Part shown: positions 1-10,016 of the stretch, piece by piece
How the letters are laid out: each line of letters begins with the position of its first letter
How positions within the stretch are numbered: the stretch's first letter is position 1
NCBI RefSeq assembly: GCF_028595265.1
Contig: NZ_JAQQXP010000001.1
Span: 2,542,001-2,606,000, forward strand
Source of the DNA: Alteromonas gilva
Lineage (GTDB): Bacteria > Pseudomonadota > Gammaproteobacteria > Enterobacterales > Alteromonadaceae
Direction: 5' to 3'
DNA: 64,000 bases
Translations under genes and position numbers: made by a program
The notes under the pieces: generated by a model
The model's input: only the letters and a program-made list of their open reading frames with translations
What the model was told of the DNA's origin: nothing
Database searches by the model: none

Positions 1-1190
1 ACCTTACCACCTGGCGTGCTAAACCTGCGCTGTATTTTGGCGGCAAGTTCCGGATTATTGATTTTCCACTATCCAACTGTGTTAATTCAGGTATACGCCG
101 TATAGGCGTGATTACTCAGTATAAATCACACTCATTAATCCGTCACTTAGTGCGTGGTTGGGGTCACTTTAAAAAAGAATTAGGCGAGTCCGTTGAGATA
201 TTACCTGCCTCGCAGCGATTTTCTGAAAACTGGTATGAAGGCACGGCCGACGCGGTGTTCCAGAACATTGATATTATCCGCGACGAACTCCCTAAATATG
301 TGATGATTTTGTCAGGCGACCACATCTATCGTATGGACTACGGTAACCTGCTCGCCCGCCATGTTGAAAGTGGTGCAAAAATGACGGTGTGCTGTTTAAA
401 AGTGCCACTTGAAGAGGCCGCGGGTTCATTTGGTGTTATGTCGGTAGACGAAAATTATCGCATTAATGGCTTTACCGAAAAACCAGCGTCACCCGATCCC
501 ATACCCAATCAACCGGATCTATGCCTGGCGTCCATGGGTAACTATGTATTCGATACCGAATTCTTATTTGAGCAACTTCGCCGTGACGCCGAAACTTCAG
601 GTTCGGAACGTGATTTTGGTAAAGACATCATTCCCAGCATTATTGAAGATCACGATGTGTATGCGTATCCATTCCAAAGTGCCAATAACGAACATGTCTA
701 TTGGCGCGATGTCGGCACACTCGACTCGTTCTGGGAGGCCAACATGGAAATGGTTGCGCCGGTACCTGCGCTTAATTTGTACGACCGCAAATGGCCTATC
801 TGGACCTATCAGGAACAGTTACCGCCAGCCAAGTTTGTATGGGAAGATCACGATCGGCGCGGCGAAGCCATCAACTCGGTAGTCTCCGGGGGGTGTATTA
901 TTTCGGGTTCTACCCTGCGACGCTCATTGTGCTTCTCCAACGTACGCGTGCACTCTTATGGCTTAATAGAAGAAGCGGTTATTTTGCCTGATGTAGAAAT
1001 AAAACGTCACTGTAAACTGCGTAAAGTGATCATTGACCGCGGCTGCGTAATACCAGAAGGCACTGTTATCGGATACGACCACGACGAAGACCGCCGTCGC
1101 GGTTTTAAAGTATCAGAAAAAGGCGTGGTACTGGTTACCCGGGAAATGCTTGGCCAACCCGTTGGCGGCGGCGCTATCCCTAAAAATTAA
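1..1190 (+). CDS. glgC: Glucose-1-phosphate adenylyltransferase (ADP-glucose pyrophosphorylase), 5' end outside window
   Basis: The enzyme makes ADP-glucose from ATP and glucose-1-phosphate, the first committed step of bacterial glycogen synthesis in the cytoplasm. The frame is open from base 3 with no start in the window; the first visible residues include FGGKFRIIDFPLSNC, the conserved N-terminal GlgC stretch. Further on are FTEKP (sugar-phosphate loop) and YWRDVGTLDSFWEAN (catalytic region), then the C-terminal left-handed beta-helix repeats typical of allosterically regulated GlgC. Only a short N-terminal piece with the nucleotide-binding GGxGxR loop is missing. It ends 18 bases before the convergent transporter gene. 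Other glg genes would be expected to the left. Confidence 0.95.
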   Translation, partial: LTTWRAKPALYFGGKFRIIDFPLSNCVNSGIRRIGVITQYKSHSLIRHLVRGWGHFKKELGESVEILPASQRFSENWYEGTADAVFQNIDIIRDELPKYVMILSGDHIYRMDYGNLLARHVESGAKMTVCCLKVPLEEAAGSFGVMSVDENYRINGFTEKPASPDPIPNQPDLCLASMGNYVFDTEFLFEQLRRDAETSGSERDFGKDIIPSIIEDHDVYAYPFQSANNEHVYWRDVGTLDSFWEANMEMVAPVPALNLYDRKWPIWTYQEQLPPAKFVWEDHDRRGEAINSVVSGGCIISGSTLRRSLCFSNVRVHSYGLIEEAVILPDVEIKRHCKLRKVIIDRGCVIPEGTVIGYDHDEDRRRGFKVSEKGVVLVTREMLGQPVGGGAIPKN

Positions 1191-1208
1191 ACGCAGATGC
1201 TTACGCGG

Positions 1209-2501
1209 TTACTGCGCTCTGGCTGCCGCCAGATCCCGTGGTAATCGCTTAGCTGTCCAGGCAAATACGCTTATCGACAATATAAAGGGCACAACCAGCC
1301 ATTCCAGCGCTTTTATCAGCCCCGTCAACCCACCATATACTGGCGCATAATAATCGCTCAGGATGCCAACGAACGTCGGACCGCCGCCAAGCGCTATCAG
1401 GTTTAAAATAAAGAAAAACAGCGCCGTCGACATCGCCCGGCAGTTGGCTGGAGACAGCGTTTGTGCCATCGCAAAACAAGGGCCAAAATAGGTCCCGGAT
1501 GTGACCAATAATACCGTAAACCCGCTAATGGCCAGCCAAAGCGTTTCGGTATGAATCGCCACGATAAAAGCCGGTACCCCCAGGCATAACGCTACCGCCG
1601 GCAAGGCTGCATAAGCACCGGGTTGTGTGCGTCCCCAACGATCAGCAATGGCCCCGCCTGCCCACACCCCAAGAGCATATAAGGTGCCGTTAATCACACC
1701 GAAGACCACCAGTAACCCGACCACACTTACCTCGCTAAAACGGCGCACAAAAAAATCCATCTGCCAGGCAATTACCGCATAGTTGGCAAAGGACGATAAG
1801 GTGATGCCCATTACCATTCCCCACCAACTCGGGGTTCTCAATAGCCGTTTAACTGACGCCGACACCGGCATTTGACGCTCAGTTTGCTGCTGTTGTCGGG
1901 TGGGCTCCTTCACCGTAAAACGCAGCAGCAGCGCCAGTATTATGCCGGGTAAACCAACGGCTATCATCACTGTACGCCAGTTTGCCTGCCCGCCACTTAA
2001 CACAAAAGCTGATGCTAAATAAGCGAGCATAATGCCAAACGGAATACCCAGCGCGTATATTGCCATTGCCGTTGCCCGCTGTTTAGGCTGGAATAAATCA
2101 GCAATGATACTATGTGCTGGCGGCGTGCCGCCCGCCTCGCCAATGCCAACGCCTATCCGGCATAATACTAACTGCAGGTAATTCCCGGCCAGGCCGGATA
2201 ACGCGGTAAAGCCACTCCACAAGGTTAATGAAATGGCGACAATATTAATGCGATTGGACCGGTCGGCCAGCCAGGCAATGGGGATACCGGTTAAGGTATA
2301 TAACAACGCAAAGTATATTCCTTTTAAATAGCCAAGCTGGGCATCATCGAGGCCAAGATCGGCTTTAATAAACGGCGATAAAATGCCGATGATTTGCCGG
2401 TCGATAAAATTAACCGCATACACCAGGGTCAGCATTAATAATACGTAATAACGATAGCGGTTAGCCGGTAGTGTCGGCTCAGGCTGGGTGGTTGATTGCA
2501 A
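1209..2501 (-). CDS. MFS transporter, spinster-like
   Basis: This 430-residue inner-membrane protein has about 12 hydrophobic helices, as is usual for the major facilitator superfamily. The N-terminal part shows NFIDRQIIG and the loop after helix 2 reads WLADRSNR, the MFS signature between helices 2 and 3; GIGEAGGTPPAHS matches the helix 4-5 region of spinster-like proton-coupled carriers. The substrate cannot be read from sequence. It is convergent with glgC and starts about 190 bases from the divergent thioesterase gene. Family assignment is firm; specificity is unknown. Confidence 0.85.
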   Translation of the reverse strand: MQSTTQPEPTLPANRYRYYVLLMLTLVYAVNFIDRQIIGILSPFIKADLGLDDAQLGYLKGIYFALLYTLTGIPIAWLADRSNRINIVAISLTLWSGFTALSGLAGNYLQLVLCRIGVGIGEAGGTPPAHSIIADLFQPKQRATAMAIYALGIPFGIMLAYLASAFVLSGGQANWRTVMIAVGLPGIILALLLRFTVKEPTRQQQQTERQMPVSASVKRLLRTPSWWGMVMGITLSSFANYAVIAWQMDFFVRRFSEVSVVGLLVVFGVINGTLYALGVWAGGAIADRWGRTQPGAYAALPAVALCLGVPAFIVAIHTETLWLAISGFTVLLVTSGTYFGPCFAMAQTLSPANCRAMSTALFFFILNLIALGGGPTFVGILSDYYAPVYGGLTGLIKALEWLVVPFILSISVFAWTAKRLPRDLAAARAQ

Positions 2502-2694
2502 AAGAGTCTCCGGTCACTCGTTGGTATCAGGGCTTGTTGACGAGCCGGGCCAGGCCTCACAGACCTATGCTGCGTGCGCAGTAATGCCCTGGCAACTTAT
2601 ACCCATATATAACAAGAATTAAGTCGCATAAGCGTTGAATGACCGTGATAATACCGTATTGGTATTAATTCTACAGAGTAAATTTGGTGCAACA

Positions 2695-3513
2695 ATGCAT
2701 ATAGATGAGTTGTTATCGCAAACTTCAACATTGGAAAACATAGCAACAGATCGCTGGCAATGCTGCCACCCCGGACTGCCCGATAACTGGGGCCAGGGGC
2801 GCACTGCCTTTGGGGGTATCACTGCCGGCTTCCTGCATCATGCGCTGAGCCTGGTGGTCGACAACGACCGTTCACTGCGCGCTTACCACACCAATTTTGT
2901 TGGCCCGGTCAATTTTAATACCCCCTTTACGCTGGAGGTAGAGAAGCTGCGCAGTGGTCGCAATATGTCTCAGTACCTGGCGAAATTAATTCAAAATGAG
3001 AGCGTTTGCGTGTGTGTTCAGGCCTGTTTTGGGGTGAGTCGCGACTCTAAAATTGTGGTCAATAAGTTGCCCTCACACACTATGCAGTTGCCTAAAAAAG
3101 CGAAGTTTATTCCGCAAATCCCAAAGGTTACTCCGAAGTTTTTCCGCCATTATGAACTGGCAATAGAACAGGGCCAAATACCGTTCAGCTGGAGCAAACA
3201 CAGTCACTATCACGGCTGGATGCGCTTAAAGCAGCCCGTCAGTCAGTTTACTTACACTCACCTTATCTCGCTCATTGATGCCTGGCCGCCAGCGGTGATT
3301 CAGCAGTTAAAACTACCAGCCCCGGTGAGTACAGTGAGTTGGGATATTGAAATCATTGAACCTATGGATACCACCTCAGGCAACCCATGGTTTGCCTATC
3401 AGGTAGATACCAAACTGGCCAATGGAGGATATGCCCATACCGAAGCGACCATTTGGGATGACAAGGACCGGGTGGTGGCGCTTAGTCGCCAGACTATTGC
3501 TGTGTTTGACTGA
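2695..3513 (+). CDS. Thioesterase family protein, TesB-like double hotdog fold
   Basis: This is a probable acyl-CoA thioesterase of the TesB/4HBT_3 type: about 272 residues, enough for two fused hotdog domains. The N-terminal part contains the W-GQGRTAFGG segment followed by a long helix, typical of the first hotdog, and the C-terminal half has GGYAHTEATIWD, typical of the second. An upstream TTG at 2635 would add 20 residues, but the ATG at 2695 begins where family homology begins. A hairpin follows at 3559-3575. The acyl substrate is unknown. Confidence 0.7.
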   Translation: MHIDELLSQTSTLENIATDRWQCCHPGLPDNWGQGRTAFGGITAGFLHHALSLVVDNDRSLRAYHTNFVGPVNFNTPFTLEVEKLRSGRNMSQYLAKLIQNESVCVCVQACFGVSRDSKIVVNKLPSHTMQLPKKAKFIPQIPKVTPKFFRHYELAIEQGQIPFSWSKHSHYHGWMRLKQPVSQFTYTHLISLIDAWPPAVIQQLKLPAPVSTVSWDIEIIEPMDTTSGNPWFAYQVDTKLANGGYAHTEATIWDDKDRVVALSRQTIAVFD

Positions 3514-3558
3514 GCACTCGGTAATTTGTCAGCACGAAGGCACTGCACCATATAAAAA

Positions 3559-3575
3559 ACCCGGACAAGCCGGGT
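3559..3575. terminator. GC-rich hairpin terminator between thioesterase and TonB receptor genes
   Basis: Perfect 6-bp stem (ACCCGG/CCGGGT) with a 5-base loop. Read on the minus strand it is followed by a run of T residues, so it can end transcription from the receptor gene; it lies between two convergent genes. Confidence 0.6.
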
Positions 3576-3741
3576 AAAATGAGACGCTATTGCTAGCATC
3601 TGAGCCACTGTTAGCGCGGTTATAATTGTTATAAAACTCACTTCAAAGCGGCGCAGCAGCGGCGCTTATCAAGCCGCATACGATTATTATCGCACACGCT
3701 TCACAACGCCTTTTGCAGACTACGCTGTCCCGAAATGAAGA

Positions 3742-3763
3742 TTGCCCGGCTTACGCCGGGCAA
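3742..3763 (-). terminator. Hairpin after the TonB receptor gene
   Basis: Perfect 9-bp stem (TTGCCCGGC/GCCGGGCAA) with a 4-base loop, about 40 bases past the receptor stop codon. The T tract is weak. Confidence 0.55.
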
Positions 3764-3801
3764 CGATTAACTAATCCCCTCGTGTGGGTTGAGAATGGTG
3801 A

Positions 3802-6795
3802 TTAGTTAAAACCGTAACGGATACCCAGCGCGTAGCGGGTACCATACTGACGTGCAAACAGGAACTGCTCTTCGTAACGACCATACCCCTGTTCCGTTTC
3901 GTTAGTCAGATTCAGCGCATCAAAGAACACGGTTACACGTTCATTGATATCATAGTTAACGCTCATATCCAGCTGTCCGTAATCCTTAAAGAACTGCGGC
4001 GGTGCGTCAGCTGAACCCTGCGCCTGACCCACACCCAGCAGGTAGTCGTCGCGCCATGCATAGGTAAATTTCACAGACAGGTCGTCTTTTTCGTAAAACG
4101 CCTGCAGGTTAGCTGAATCACCTAAACCCGTTAATGGAGCCTGTTGCGTTAGGCTGTCAACGTCAAACTCAACATCGCCATCAACAAAGGTCGCATTCAC
4201 ACCTAAACCAAAGCCCGTCTCACCAAACATATGCTGTACGGCGACTTCGATCCCATCAACCGACTTAGAATCCGTATTGGCAGGCTGACTGATGTTCCAT
4301 ACGATCAACGGATCGTTGCTGTTAGGTTCGATCTGGCCATCGGCATTACCGTGACCATTCGCCAGCATTTGTTCAAAAATTGCAGTACTGGTGGCTTGCT
4401 CGCCGCGTCCTTCGATATCGGCAATCGCTTGCTGATAACGAGGGCCGTTAAAGATGTCGTATAAACCATCAATTGTCGTTTCAGTAATCGTCGTTTGGAT
4501 AAAGTTATCTACGTCTTTCTTAAAGAAACCCACATACGCATAGCTGGCTTCATCGTAGTAATACTCCAGCGTGATATCCAGGTTAGTTGATTCAAATGGC
4601 AACAAGTTAGGATTACCCTGACCACCGGTGCGGGCGCCCGGCTTCGGGCTACCGCTTAATGCACGACCACCGGCCAGATTACCCAGCGGTGCACGCGCCA
4701 TGGTTTTACCCCAGGAGACACGAGCTAATAAGTCATCGGTGATGTCAACGCGAATATCAATAGCTGGCAGGAAGACATCGTGCTCACCTTCCTGTGTCAG
4801 GTAGTTATCCGTCCCCCCCTCTTCATACTGCATAATCCACTCTGAGGCACTTACCCAGTTAACCTGCTGCTCTACACGTTGACGAACTGTACTGGTGACT
4901 TCGGTTTCCTCGTAGCGCGCACCGGCAATAATCTGTACCGGGAAGTCAGCCACATCAAATTCCCAGTCTGTCTGGATGTATATGCTGTTAGTCACTTCCT
5001 CGACGCGGCTCTCACCATCAATACCATCAAAGTAAGCGTCTGGCACATACACATCCGCTCCCATTAGATCCTCTGTCAAAAACGCCATCTGACGCGCCAC
5101 AGCTTCATCAAAATCATAGGTGTAATAGTAGTTGGGCATCAGCGCTGAACCACCACCGGCAAATTCGTCCAGGAAGTTCCCGGTGTCGTGACGTACAAAC
5201 ATGCTATCAGGGAATATTTCAGTAAAGCTGGGGTTAAAGCCCGGACCACCGCGTAAACCACTCCATGCGTTGGTGCCACCCATCGCCTGCTCTGTTCGGG
5301 CAAGACCAAACTTAACCGCCACCATTGGAATATCAAAAACCGAGTTAAACCATTCACCGTCAATTTGTAACTGATCAACAGTAGATTCGCCCGGCGTATG
5401 CTCGAACTGACTAAAGTTGGAGTCAATTTCGCTCGGCATCAGTTCGTTAGTGCCATTGCGCCAATTAATGTACGCGTGCGGAATTTCCCCTTCGCGGTAG
5501 TCATATACCTTGGAAATCAGCTTATCGGAACCCAAAATGATTTGTCCGGTACTGCCCATTCCCCGATCGGCGCCGTTATCAATTTCGTTGCTGGAGTCAT
5601 GGTAATCAAGACTTAGCTTAAGCTCGTCAGTCGCTTGCCAATCGACATTTAAGCCTATTGAGCGAGCATCGACTTCGGTGGTATTGCGATTGGCCGTAAA
5701 CGAGCCGTCATTGCCGCCGATATCGGCATACAACGCGGTACCGTTTTCGTCCAGTATGTAGGAGTTGATGTTGCCACCAAATTCATTCCAGATCCCCCAG
5801 CCAACACCTTCAAGACCAACAATAGCGTTAGTCATGGTGTAATCCATGGTCACTGTCAAATCGTCGTTTGGCGCATATTGCAGAGTGAGCTGACCGTTGG
5901 TACGTTCGTTTTCGACGTTATCAAAGCCGTAGTTCATGTCTTTCGGGAAAAAGTGATTACCAACGCGGTTGCCATCGGCATCAATTGCCCGCGGATCAGT
6001 AAACATTGACTCGTCTAAATCAGGTAAATCAACGTTTGCCTGCCAGCCTTGGACATTGGCTTGCTGACGCTGAAAGTGGCGCTGATAATGAGAAAAACTC
6101 AGCGACGCACCAAAAGTGTCATCATAAAAAGTATTGCTGTAGATACCGGCGATTTCCGGGGTGATATCGTGCCCCTCTTCCACCGAGGTATCGTGCAATG
6201 CTTTAGCCATAAAGGAGTAGCGTTCACCGGGGCGTTGTAACGGTTTGGCGGTAACAATATTTACCGTTGCACCTAAGCCACCGCTGGGGTTCTCCGCTCT
6301 GGCCGTTTTGTACACTTCCAGAGCACTCACGCCTTCTGACGATAAATGCTGCAGACTGTAAGAGCGGGTAAATCCGGTGCCCGGCATTTGCCGTCCGTTA
6401 AGTGTGATCAGGTTGAAACCCGGACCAAAACCACGCACCGTAATCTCGCTCCCCTCACCATTGGCCCGACTTACCGAAACACCCGTAATCCGTTGCAGAG
6501 ACTCGGCCAGGTTAGAGTCAGGGAATTTACCCATTTCTTCAGCTGAGATGGCGTCCATTACCCCGGGGCTACTGCGCTTCATATCCATGGCGCGAATTAA
6601 ACTGCCACGAATACCTTGTACTTCAATCACTTCAACAGGTTGCTCTTCGGCACCCGCTTGCGCGGTTTCCTGTGCCATAACCGGCTGACTGACTGTGCCA
6701 AGCAGTATTGCCATCGAGGCTGCCAGGCGGCTTTTGTTAAACACTGCCAGGCGGTTTTTAATATTAGTTGTGTCGTTCATAACTTTGATACTCAC
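3802..6795 (-). CDS. TonB-dependent receptor, carbohydrate-uptake type
   Basis: This is a large outer-membrane receptor that would import oligosaccharides with energy from TonB-ExbBD. The 997 residues include a signal peptide ending near VMAQ, a plug domain from about residue 55 (EVQGIRGSLIRAM, then ITGVSVSRANGEG and ITVRGFGP), and a long beta-barrel ending in an aromatic-rich last strand with terminal F-N. This is the Alteromonas/Xanthomonas/Caulobacter-type receptor family. It follows the GH16 gene by 56 bases on the same strand, so the two probably form one unit for beta-glucan (laminarin) use. The first ATG is used here; a second ATG five codons on is also possible. Confidence 0.9.
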   Translation of the reverse strand: MSIKVMNDTTNIKNRLAVFNKSRLAASMAILLGTVSQPVMAQETAQAGAEEQPVEVIEVQGIRGSLIRAMDMKRSSPGVMDAISAEEMGKFPDSNLAESLQRITGVSVSRANGEGSEITVRGFGPGFNLITLNGRQMPGTGFTRSYSLQHLSSEGVSALEVYKTARAENPSGGLGATVNIVTAKPLQRPGERYSFMAKALHDTSVEEGHDITPEIAGIYSNTFYDDTFGASLSFSHYQRHFQRQQANVQGWQANVDLPDLDESMFTDPRAIDADGNRVGNHFFPKDMNYGFDNVENERTNGQLTLQYAPNDDLTVTMDYTMTNAIVGLEGVGWGIWNEFGGNINSYILDENGTALYADIGGNDGSFTANRNTTEVDARSIGLNVDWQATDELKLSLDYHDSSNEIDNGADRGMGSTGQIILGSDKLISKVYDYREGEIPHAYINWRNGTNELMPSEIDSNFSQFEHTPGESTVDQLQIDGEWFNSVFDIPMVAVKFGLARTEQAMGGTNAWSGLRGGPGFNPSFTEIFPDSMFVRHDTGNFLDEFAGGGSALMPNYYYTYDFDEAVARQMAFLTEDLMGADVYVPDAYFDGIDGESRVEEVTNSIYIQTDWEFDVADFPVQIIAGARYEETEVTSTVRQRVEQQVNWVSASEWIMQYEEGGTDNYLTQEGEHDVFLPAIDIRVDITDDLLARVSWGKTMARAPLGNLAGGRALSGSPKPGARTGGQGNPNLLPFESTNLDITLEYYYDEASYAYVGFFKKDVDNFIQTTITETTIDGLYDIFNGPRYQQAIADIEGRGEQATSTAIFEQMLANGHGNADGQIEPNSNDPLIVWNISQPANTDSKSVDGIEVAVQHMFGETGFGLGVNATFVDGDVEFDVDSLTQQAPLTGLGDSANLQAFYEKDDLSVKFTYAWRDDYLLGVGQAQGSADAPPQFFKDYGQLDMSVNYDINERVTVFFDALNLTNETEQGYGRYEEQFLFARQYGTRYALGIRYGFN

Positions 6796-6851
6796 GATTA
6801 ATGCTTTACCTTGCGCCAGATGCCAACGGCATCCGGCTCTTGACTGTGCTA

Positions 6852-9497
6852 TTACTGTGCGCCAATTTTGATGTTATCCAGGCGATACACAGCACCTTCG
6901 CCGGTTCCCCAGGCTGGGAATACCATCACTACGTTTAAGTCGCTGATATCCAGGCCTGCATCAAATAGCGATTGCAAGGTAAAGGTATAGGTCTGCCACT
7001 GACCGGTAACCGGTGCGACACCTTCCACACTGTCTGTCAGGTCAAGCTCAACTGCGGTAGCAGCGCCGGTAGACTCAATTTTAAACTTCCACACTGCGTC
7101 AGGATTAGCCGGTGCTGACACAACTTTTAAGTCAAACTGCACCACACCGCTGCTTAAGTGAGCTGAGGCATCGAAGAACACGCCCTCGTCGGCGATTACA
7201 CCCATTACCGTTGGCGCAGAGCCAATAATGAACTGGGCAACTGCACCTTTACTGTCATCGTCGTCAGTTTCAACCGTTGGGGTACTGCCACCACAGCAAT
7301 CCCAGATAGACCAGCCTTCAGCGGCGGTATCTGCAAACAGGTTGATACCATCGGCCGACACGGCTGAAGGATCGTAAATTTTGGCATTATCGACTCGGTA
7401 TACAGCGCCATTACCGGTTCCCCAGGCTGGGAAAATCATCAGTACGTCAATGGCACTTACGTCTAAACCCGCGGCAGCTAAATCAGCCAGCTTAAAGGTA
7501 TAGGTTTGCCACTCACCGGTAACCGGGGCAACGCCTTCAACACTATCGGTTATAGGCAATTCAGCAAAACTAGCCGCTTCGTCAGCTTCGACTTTAACTA
7601 CCCAGCTCGCATCCGGGCTGGATGGCGCGCTTACCACTTTCATTTCGAATTCCAGTACGCCGGTTTCGACAATGGTACTGGCATCAAAAGGCGTGTCGCC
7701 GCCGCCATTGGCGCTTCGCGTAATAAAGCCCATTACGGTTGGAGCTTCACCAATTGAGAATTGTGCAACGAGCCCATGCTCATCATCGTCAAGTTCTTCG
7801 GTGGGCATTGAGCCGCCACAGCAGTCCCACATCACCCAGTTCGGATTTTCACCGTCTTCAAAGAACACCACTTCTGGTTTAGGTGCTTTAATTTCAACGT
7901 TATCGAGCTGGTACACAGCCCCGTCACCCATGCCCCAGGCCGGGAAGATCATCAGCACATCAATGGCACTCACATCGAGGCCGGCATCCGCTAACATTTG
8001 TAACGGGAATACGTAGGTTTGCCATTCACCCACTACCGGTACGGTGCCGTCACGGTTCTCTGTAAGCGGCAGTTCCACTGCAGTGCTGGCGTTATTACTT
8101 TCAACCTTGAATATCCAGGTGGCATCGGGATTACCAGGCGCTGACACGACTTTCATGTCGAAGGTAATCACGCCATTCGCCACCATGCCTGAGCCGTCAA
8201 ACGGAGTTGCCTGGCCGCTTTCATCGGTAAGGAATTCTTCACGGGTAATAAAACCATTTACAGTTGGCGTAGCACCCACATAAAACTCGGTGACTGCGCC
8301 CATCTCTGGGTCATCAAGCACCATAGGTGTAGAGCCACCACAGCAATCCCACGCCGCCCAGTTCGGGTTGGGTGCATCATCAAAAATAGTCAGGTTCTGT
8401 ACCACACCGGTTGAGGGAGGTGACGGAATCGGCGCTTCACCTTCAACCAGAGCATCGTCGAGACTGTTGTAGCCCGGGCGCACGGTTTCACATCCCTTGC
8501 CAGTATCCGGATTTGACTGACACTGATATACATGAACGTAATCAATCACGTATTCCTGACCATTGGCAAACGCATCGGCATCAATACCCATGTTATTAAC
8601 GTTTTCCGGCCAGTCTCCACCAACTGCCAGATTCAGCAGCAAATGAAATTCCTGATCAAAGGGTGCAGAATCCCAGTGCGTCGTTAACTCACCGGTAATT
8701 TGATCGAAATACTCGGCAAACCAACCACGGTGGCTCAGGCCAACCGCTTCGTCTTTAGAGTTGTAACGTACTTTTGACTGGCGCTGAGTAGCGTACAAAT
8801 AACCGTCGACATACCAGCGAATTTCGCCTTCCTGCCATTCAATGGCATAGGTGTGAAAATCGTCTGCAGGATTGGAGTCCGCCGGAAACTCAAAGGCTTT
8901 ACCAGAACTGGAATTATTTGGCCACTCGCGACCATAGTGAAGTGTGCCGTGAATATTTGATTCTACGTTTCCTTCGGCATCGGCAACTTTAAGATTAACC
9001 GCTTCCATGATGTCGATTTCGCCAGACTTTGGCCAACCGCCATACACATAATCCGTAGGCAACATCCAGAATGCTGGCCAGCTGCCCTGCCCTGAAGGCA
9101 ATTTAGCACGCATTTCAAAACGGCCGTATTTAAAATCACCTTTGTAGCGTGTATTTAAACGCGCCGAGGTATAGGGTTTTTCAGCACCTTCTTCAGCAGG
9201 TCGTGCAACAATATGCAGCATGCCGTCCTGTACAAAGGAGTTGGCCGGATCGTCGGTGTAGCACTGCTGCTCATTATTACCGCCACCGACGCAGTTTACC
9301 TCGTGTGTCCATTTTGCACTATCAATGGCACTACCATCGAAGTCGTCACTCCAGACTAGCTCCCAGTCGCTAACCGGCACAGCCGGGTCAACAACAGTAA
9401 AATCTGACTCTGTTTTGGCACCACCGCCACACCCAACCAGCGTTGCAGCTGTTATTGCGGTGAGCAACCTGGATAGTTGCGTTGTTGTGTTTTTCAT
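6852..9497 (-). CDS. GH16 beta-glucanase (laminarinase-like) lipoprotein with three C-terminal repeat domains
   Basis: This secreted endo-beta-1,3-glucanase-like enzyme has 881 residues. The N-terminus has a lipobox (LVGC, Cys23), so it should be anchored to a membrane. The GH16 domain spans about residues 45-325 and carries the catalytic GEIDIMEAV motif (Glu160, Asp162, Glu165). Three tandem modules of about 150 residues follow, each opening with a W-D-C-C-G-G-S-x-P signature and each with VTGEWQTY or a close variant; they look like jelly-roll carbohydrate-binding modules. The gene is first in a unit with the TonB receptor. Two perfect 14-bp LacI-type operators lie 66-111 bases upstream. The GH16 call is firm; laminarin as substrate is inferred. 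Confidence 0.92.
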   Translation of the reverse strand: MKNTTTQLSRLLTAITAATLVGCGGGAKTESDFTVVDPAVPVSDWELVWSDDFDGSAIDSAKWTHEVNCVGGGNNEQQCYTDDPANSFVQDGMLHIVARPAEEGAEKPYTSARLNTRYKGDFKYGRFEMRAKLPSGQGSWPAFWMLPTDYVYGGWPKSGEIDIMEAVNLKVADAEGNVESNIHGTLHYGREWPNNSSSGKAFEFPADSNPADDFHTYAIEWQEGEIRWYVDGYLYATQRQSKVRYNSKDEAVGLSHRGWFAEYFDQITGELTTHWDSAPFDQEFHLLLNLAVGGDWPENVNNMGIDADAFANGQEYVIDYVHVYQCQSNPDTGKGCETVRPGYNSLDDALVEGEAPIPSPPSTGVVQNLTIFDDAPNPNWAAWDCCGGSTPMVLDDPEMGAVTEFYVGATPTVNGFITREEFLTDESGQATPFDGSGMVANGVITFDMKVVSAPGNPDATWIFKVESNNASTAVELPLTENRDGTVPVVGEWQTYVFPLQMLADAGLDVSAIDVLMIFPAWGMGDGAVYQLDNVEIKAPKPEVVFFEDGENPNWVMWDCCGGSMPTEELDDDEHGLVAQFSIGEAPTVMGFITRSANGGGDTPFDASTIVETGVLEFEMKVVSAPSSPDASWVVKVEADEAASFAELPITDSVEGVAPVTGEWQTYTFKLADLAAAGLDVSAIDVLMIFPAWGTGNGAVYRVDNAKIYDPSAVSADGINLFADTAAEGWSIWDCCGGSTPTVETDDDDSKGAVAQFIIGSAPTVMGVIADEGVFFDASAHLSSGVVQFDLKVVSAPANPDAVWKFKIESTGAATAVELDLTDSVEGVAPVTGQWQTYTFTLQSLFDAGLDISDLNVVMVFPAWGTGEGAVYRLDNIKIGAQ

Positions 9498-9562
9498 TCT
9501 TCAGCCCCGATCTAAACGGAATTAATATAGCTTCACTTTCGTCTTACCCATGCCGCGAAAAG

Positions 9563-9576
9563 TGTAAGCGCTTACA
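9563..9576. promoter_or_regulatory. LacI-family operator, proximal copy
   Basis: Perfect 14-bp palindrome TGTAAGCGCTTACA, the classic LacI/CcpA-like half-site pair with central CG, 66 bases upstream of the GH16 start codon. The regulator gene is not in the window. Confidence 0.85.
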
Positions 9577-9594
9577 TGTAAATCAACAAATATA

Positions 9595-9608
9595 TGTAAG
9601 CGCTTACA
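9595..9608. promoter_or_regulatory. LacI-family operator, distal copy
   Basis: Second identical 14-bp palindrome TGTAAGCGCTTACA, 32 bases (about three helical turns) from the first, which would place two repressor dimers on the same face of the DNA. Confidence 0.85.
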
Positions 9609-10016
9609 GAGATTATTACAATTGAATGGATAAGTAAATGGAGATTAACATTTTTTTTACTATCGGAATAATATGCTGGCCAATATTAACAACTTGGCTA
9701 TTCAGCTAGTCTCCTCTTGCCAGAAAAACTAAAAACCTACTAATAATCATAAATTTAAATAAAAATAATTTAACAGCAAGAAAATAACGAAAGTATGTCC
9801 TGCAGCGAAAGGCGTTCGCTGAACAACAAAAAGAAAAAAACCAGCAGGCTAATTTAGCCAGGCAAGCAAATATTAATAACCAATTTGTTTACAATTAAAG
9901 CAATACAAACTGTGTGTTAAATGACCAGAAAACTGACGGGCGATGCAAAATAATGAAAGCGCAACCATTTTACGGTGAGAAACATGAAAGCGCATAACCA
10001 AAGCGGTAAACGCCGG

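Larger units (their letters stand above)
9498..10016. promoter_or_regulatory. Control region between GH16 and HDOD genes
   Basis: This 519-base stretch has no gene. Near the GH16 start it holds two LacI-type operators; the rest (about 9610-9960) is AT-rich with long A runs and no recognisable feature. It serves as upstream region for the GH16 unit only, since the HDOD gene ends here. Confidence 0.6.
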
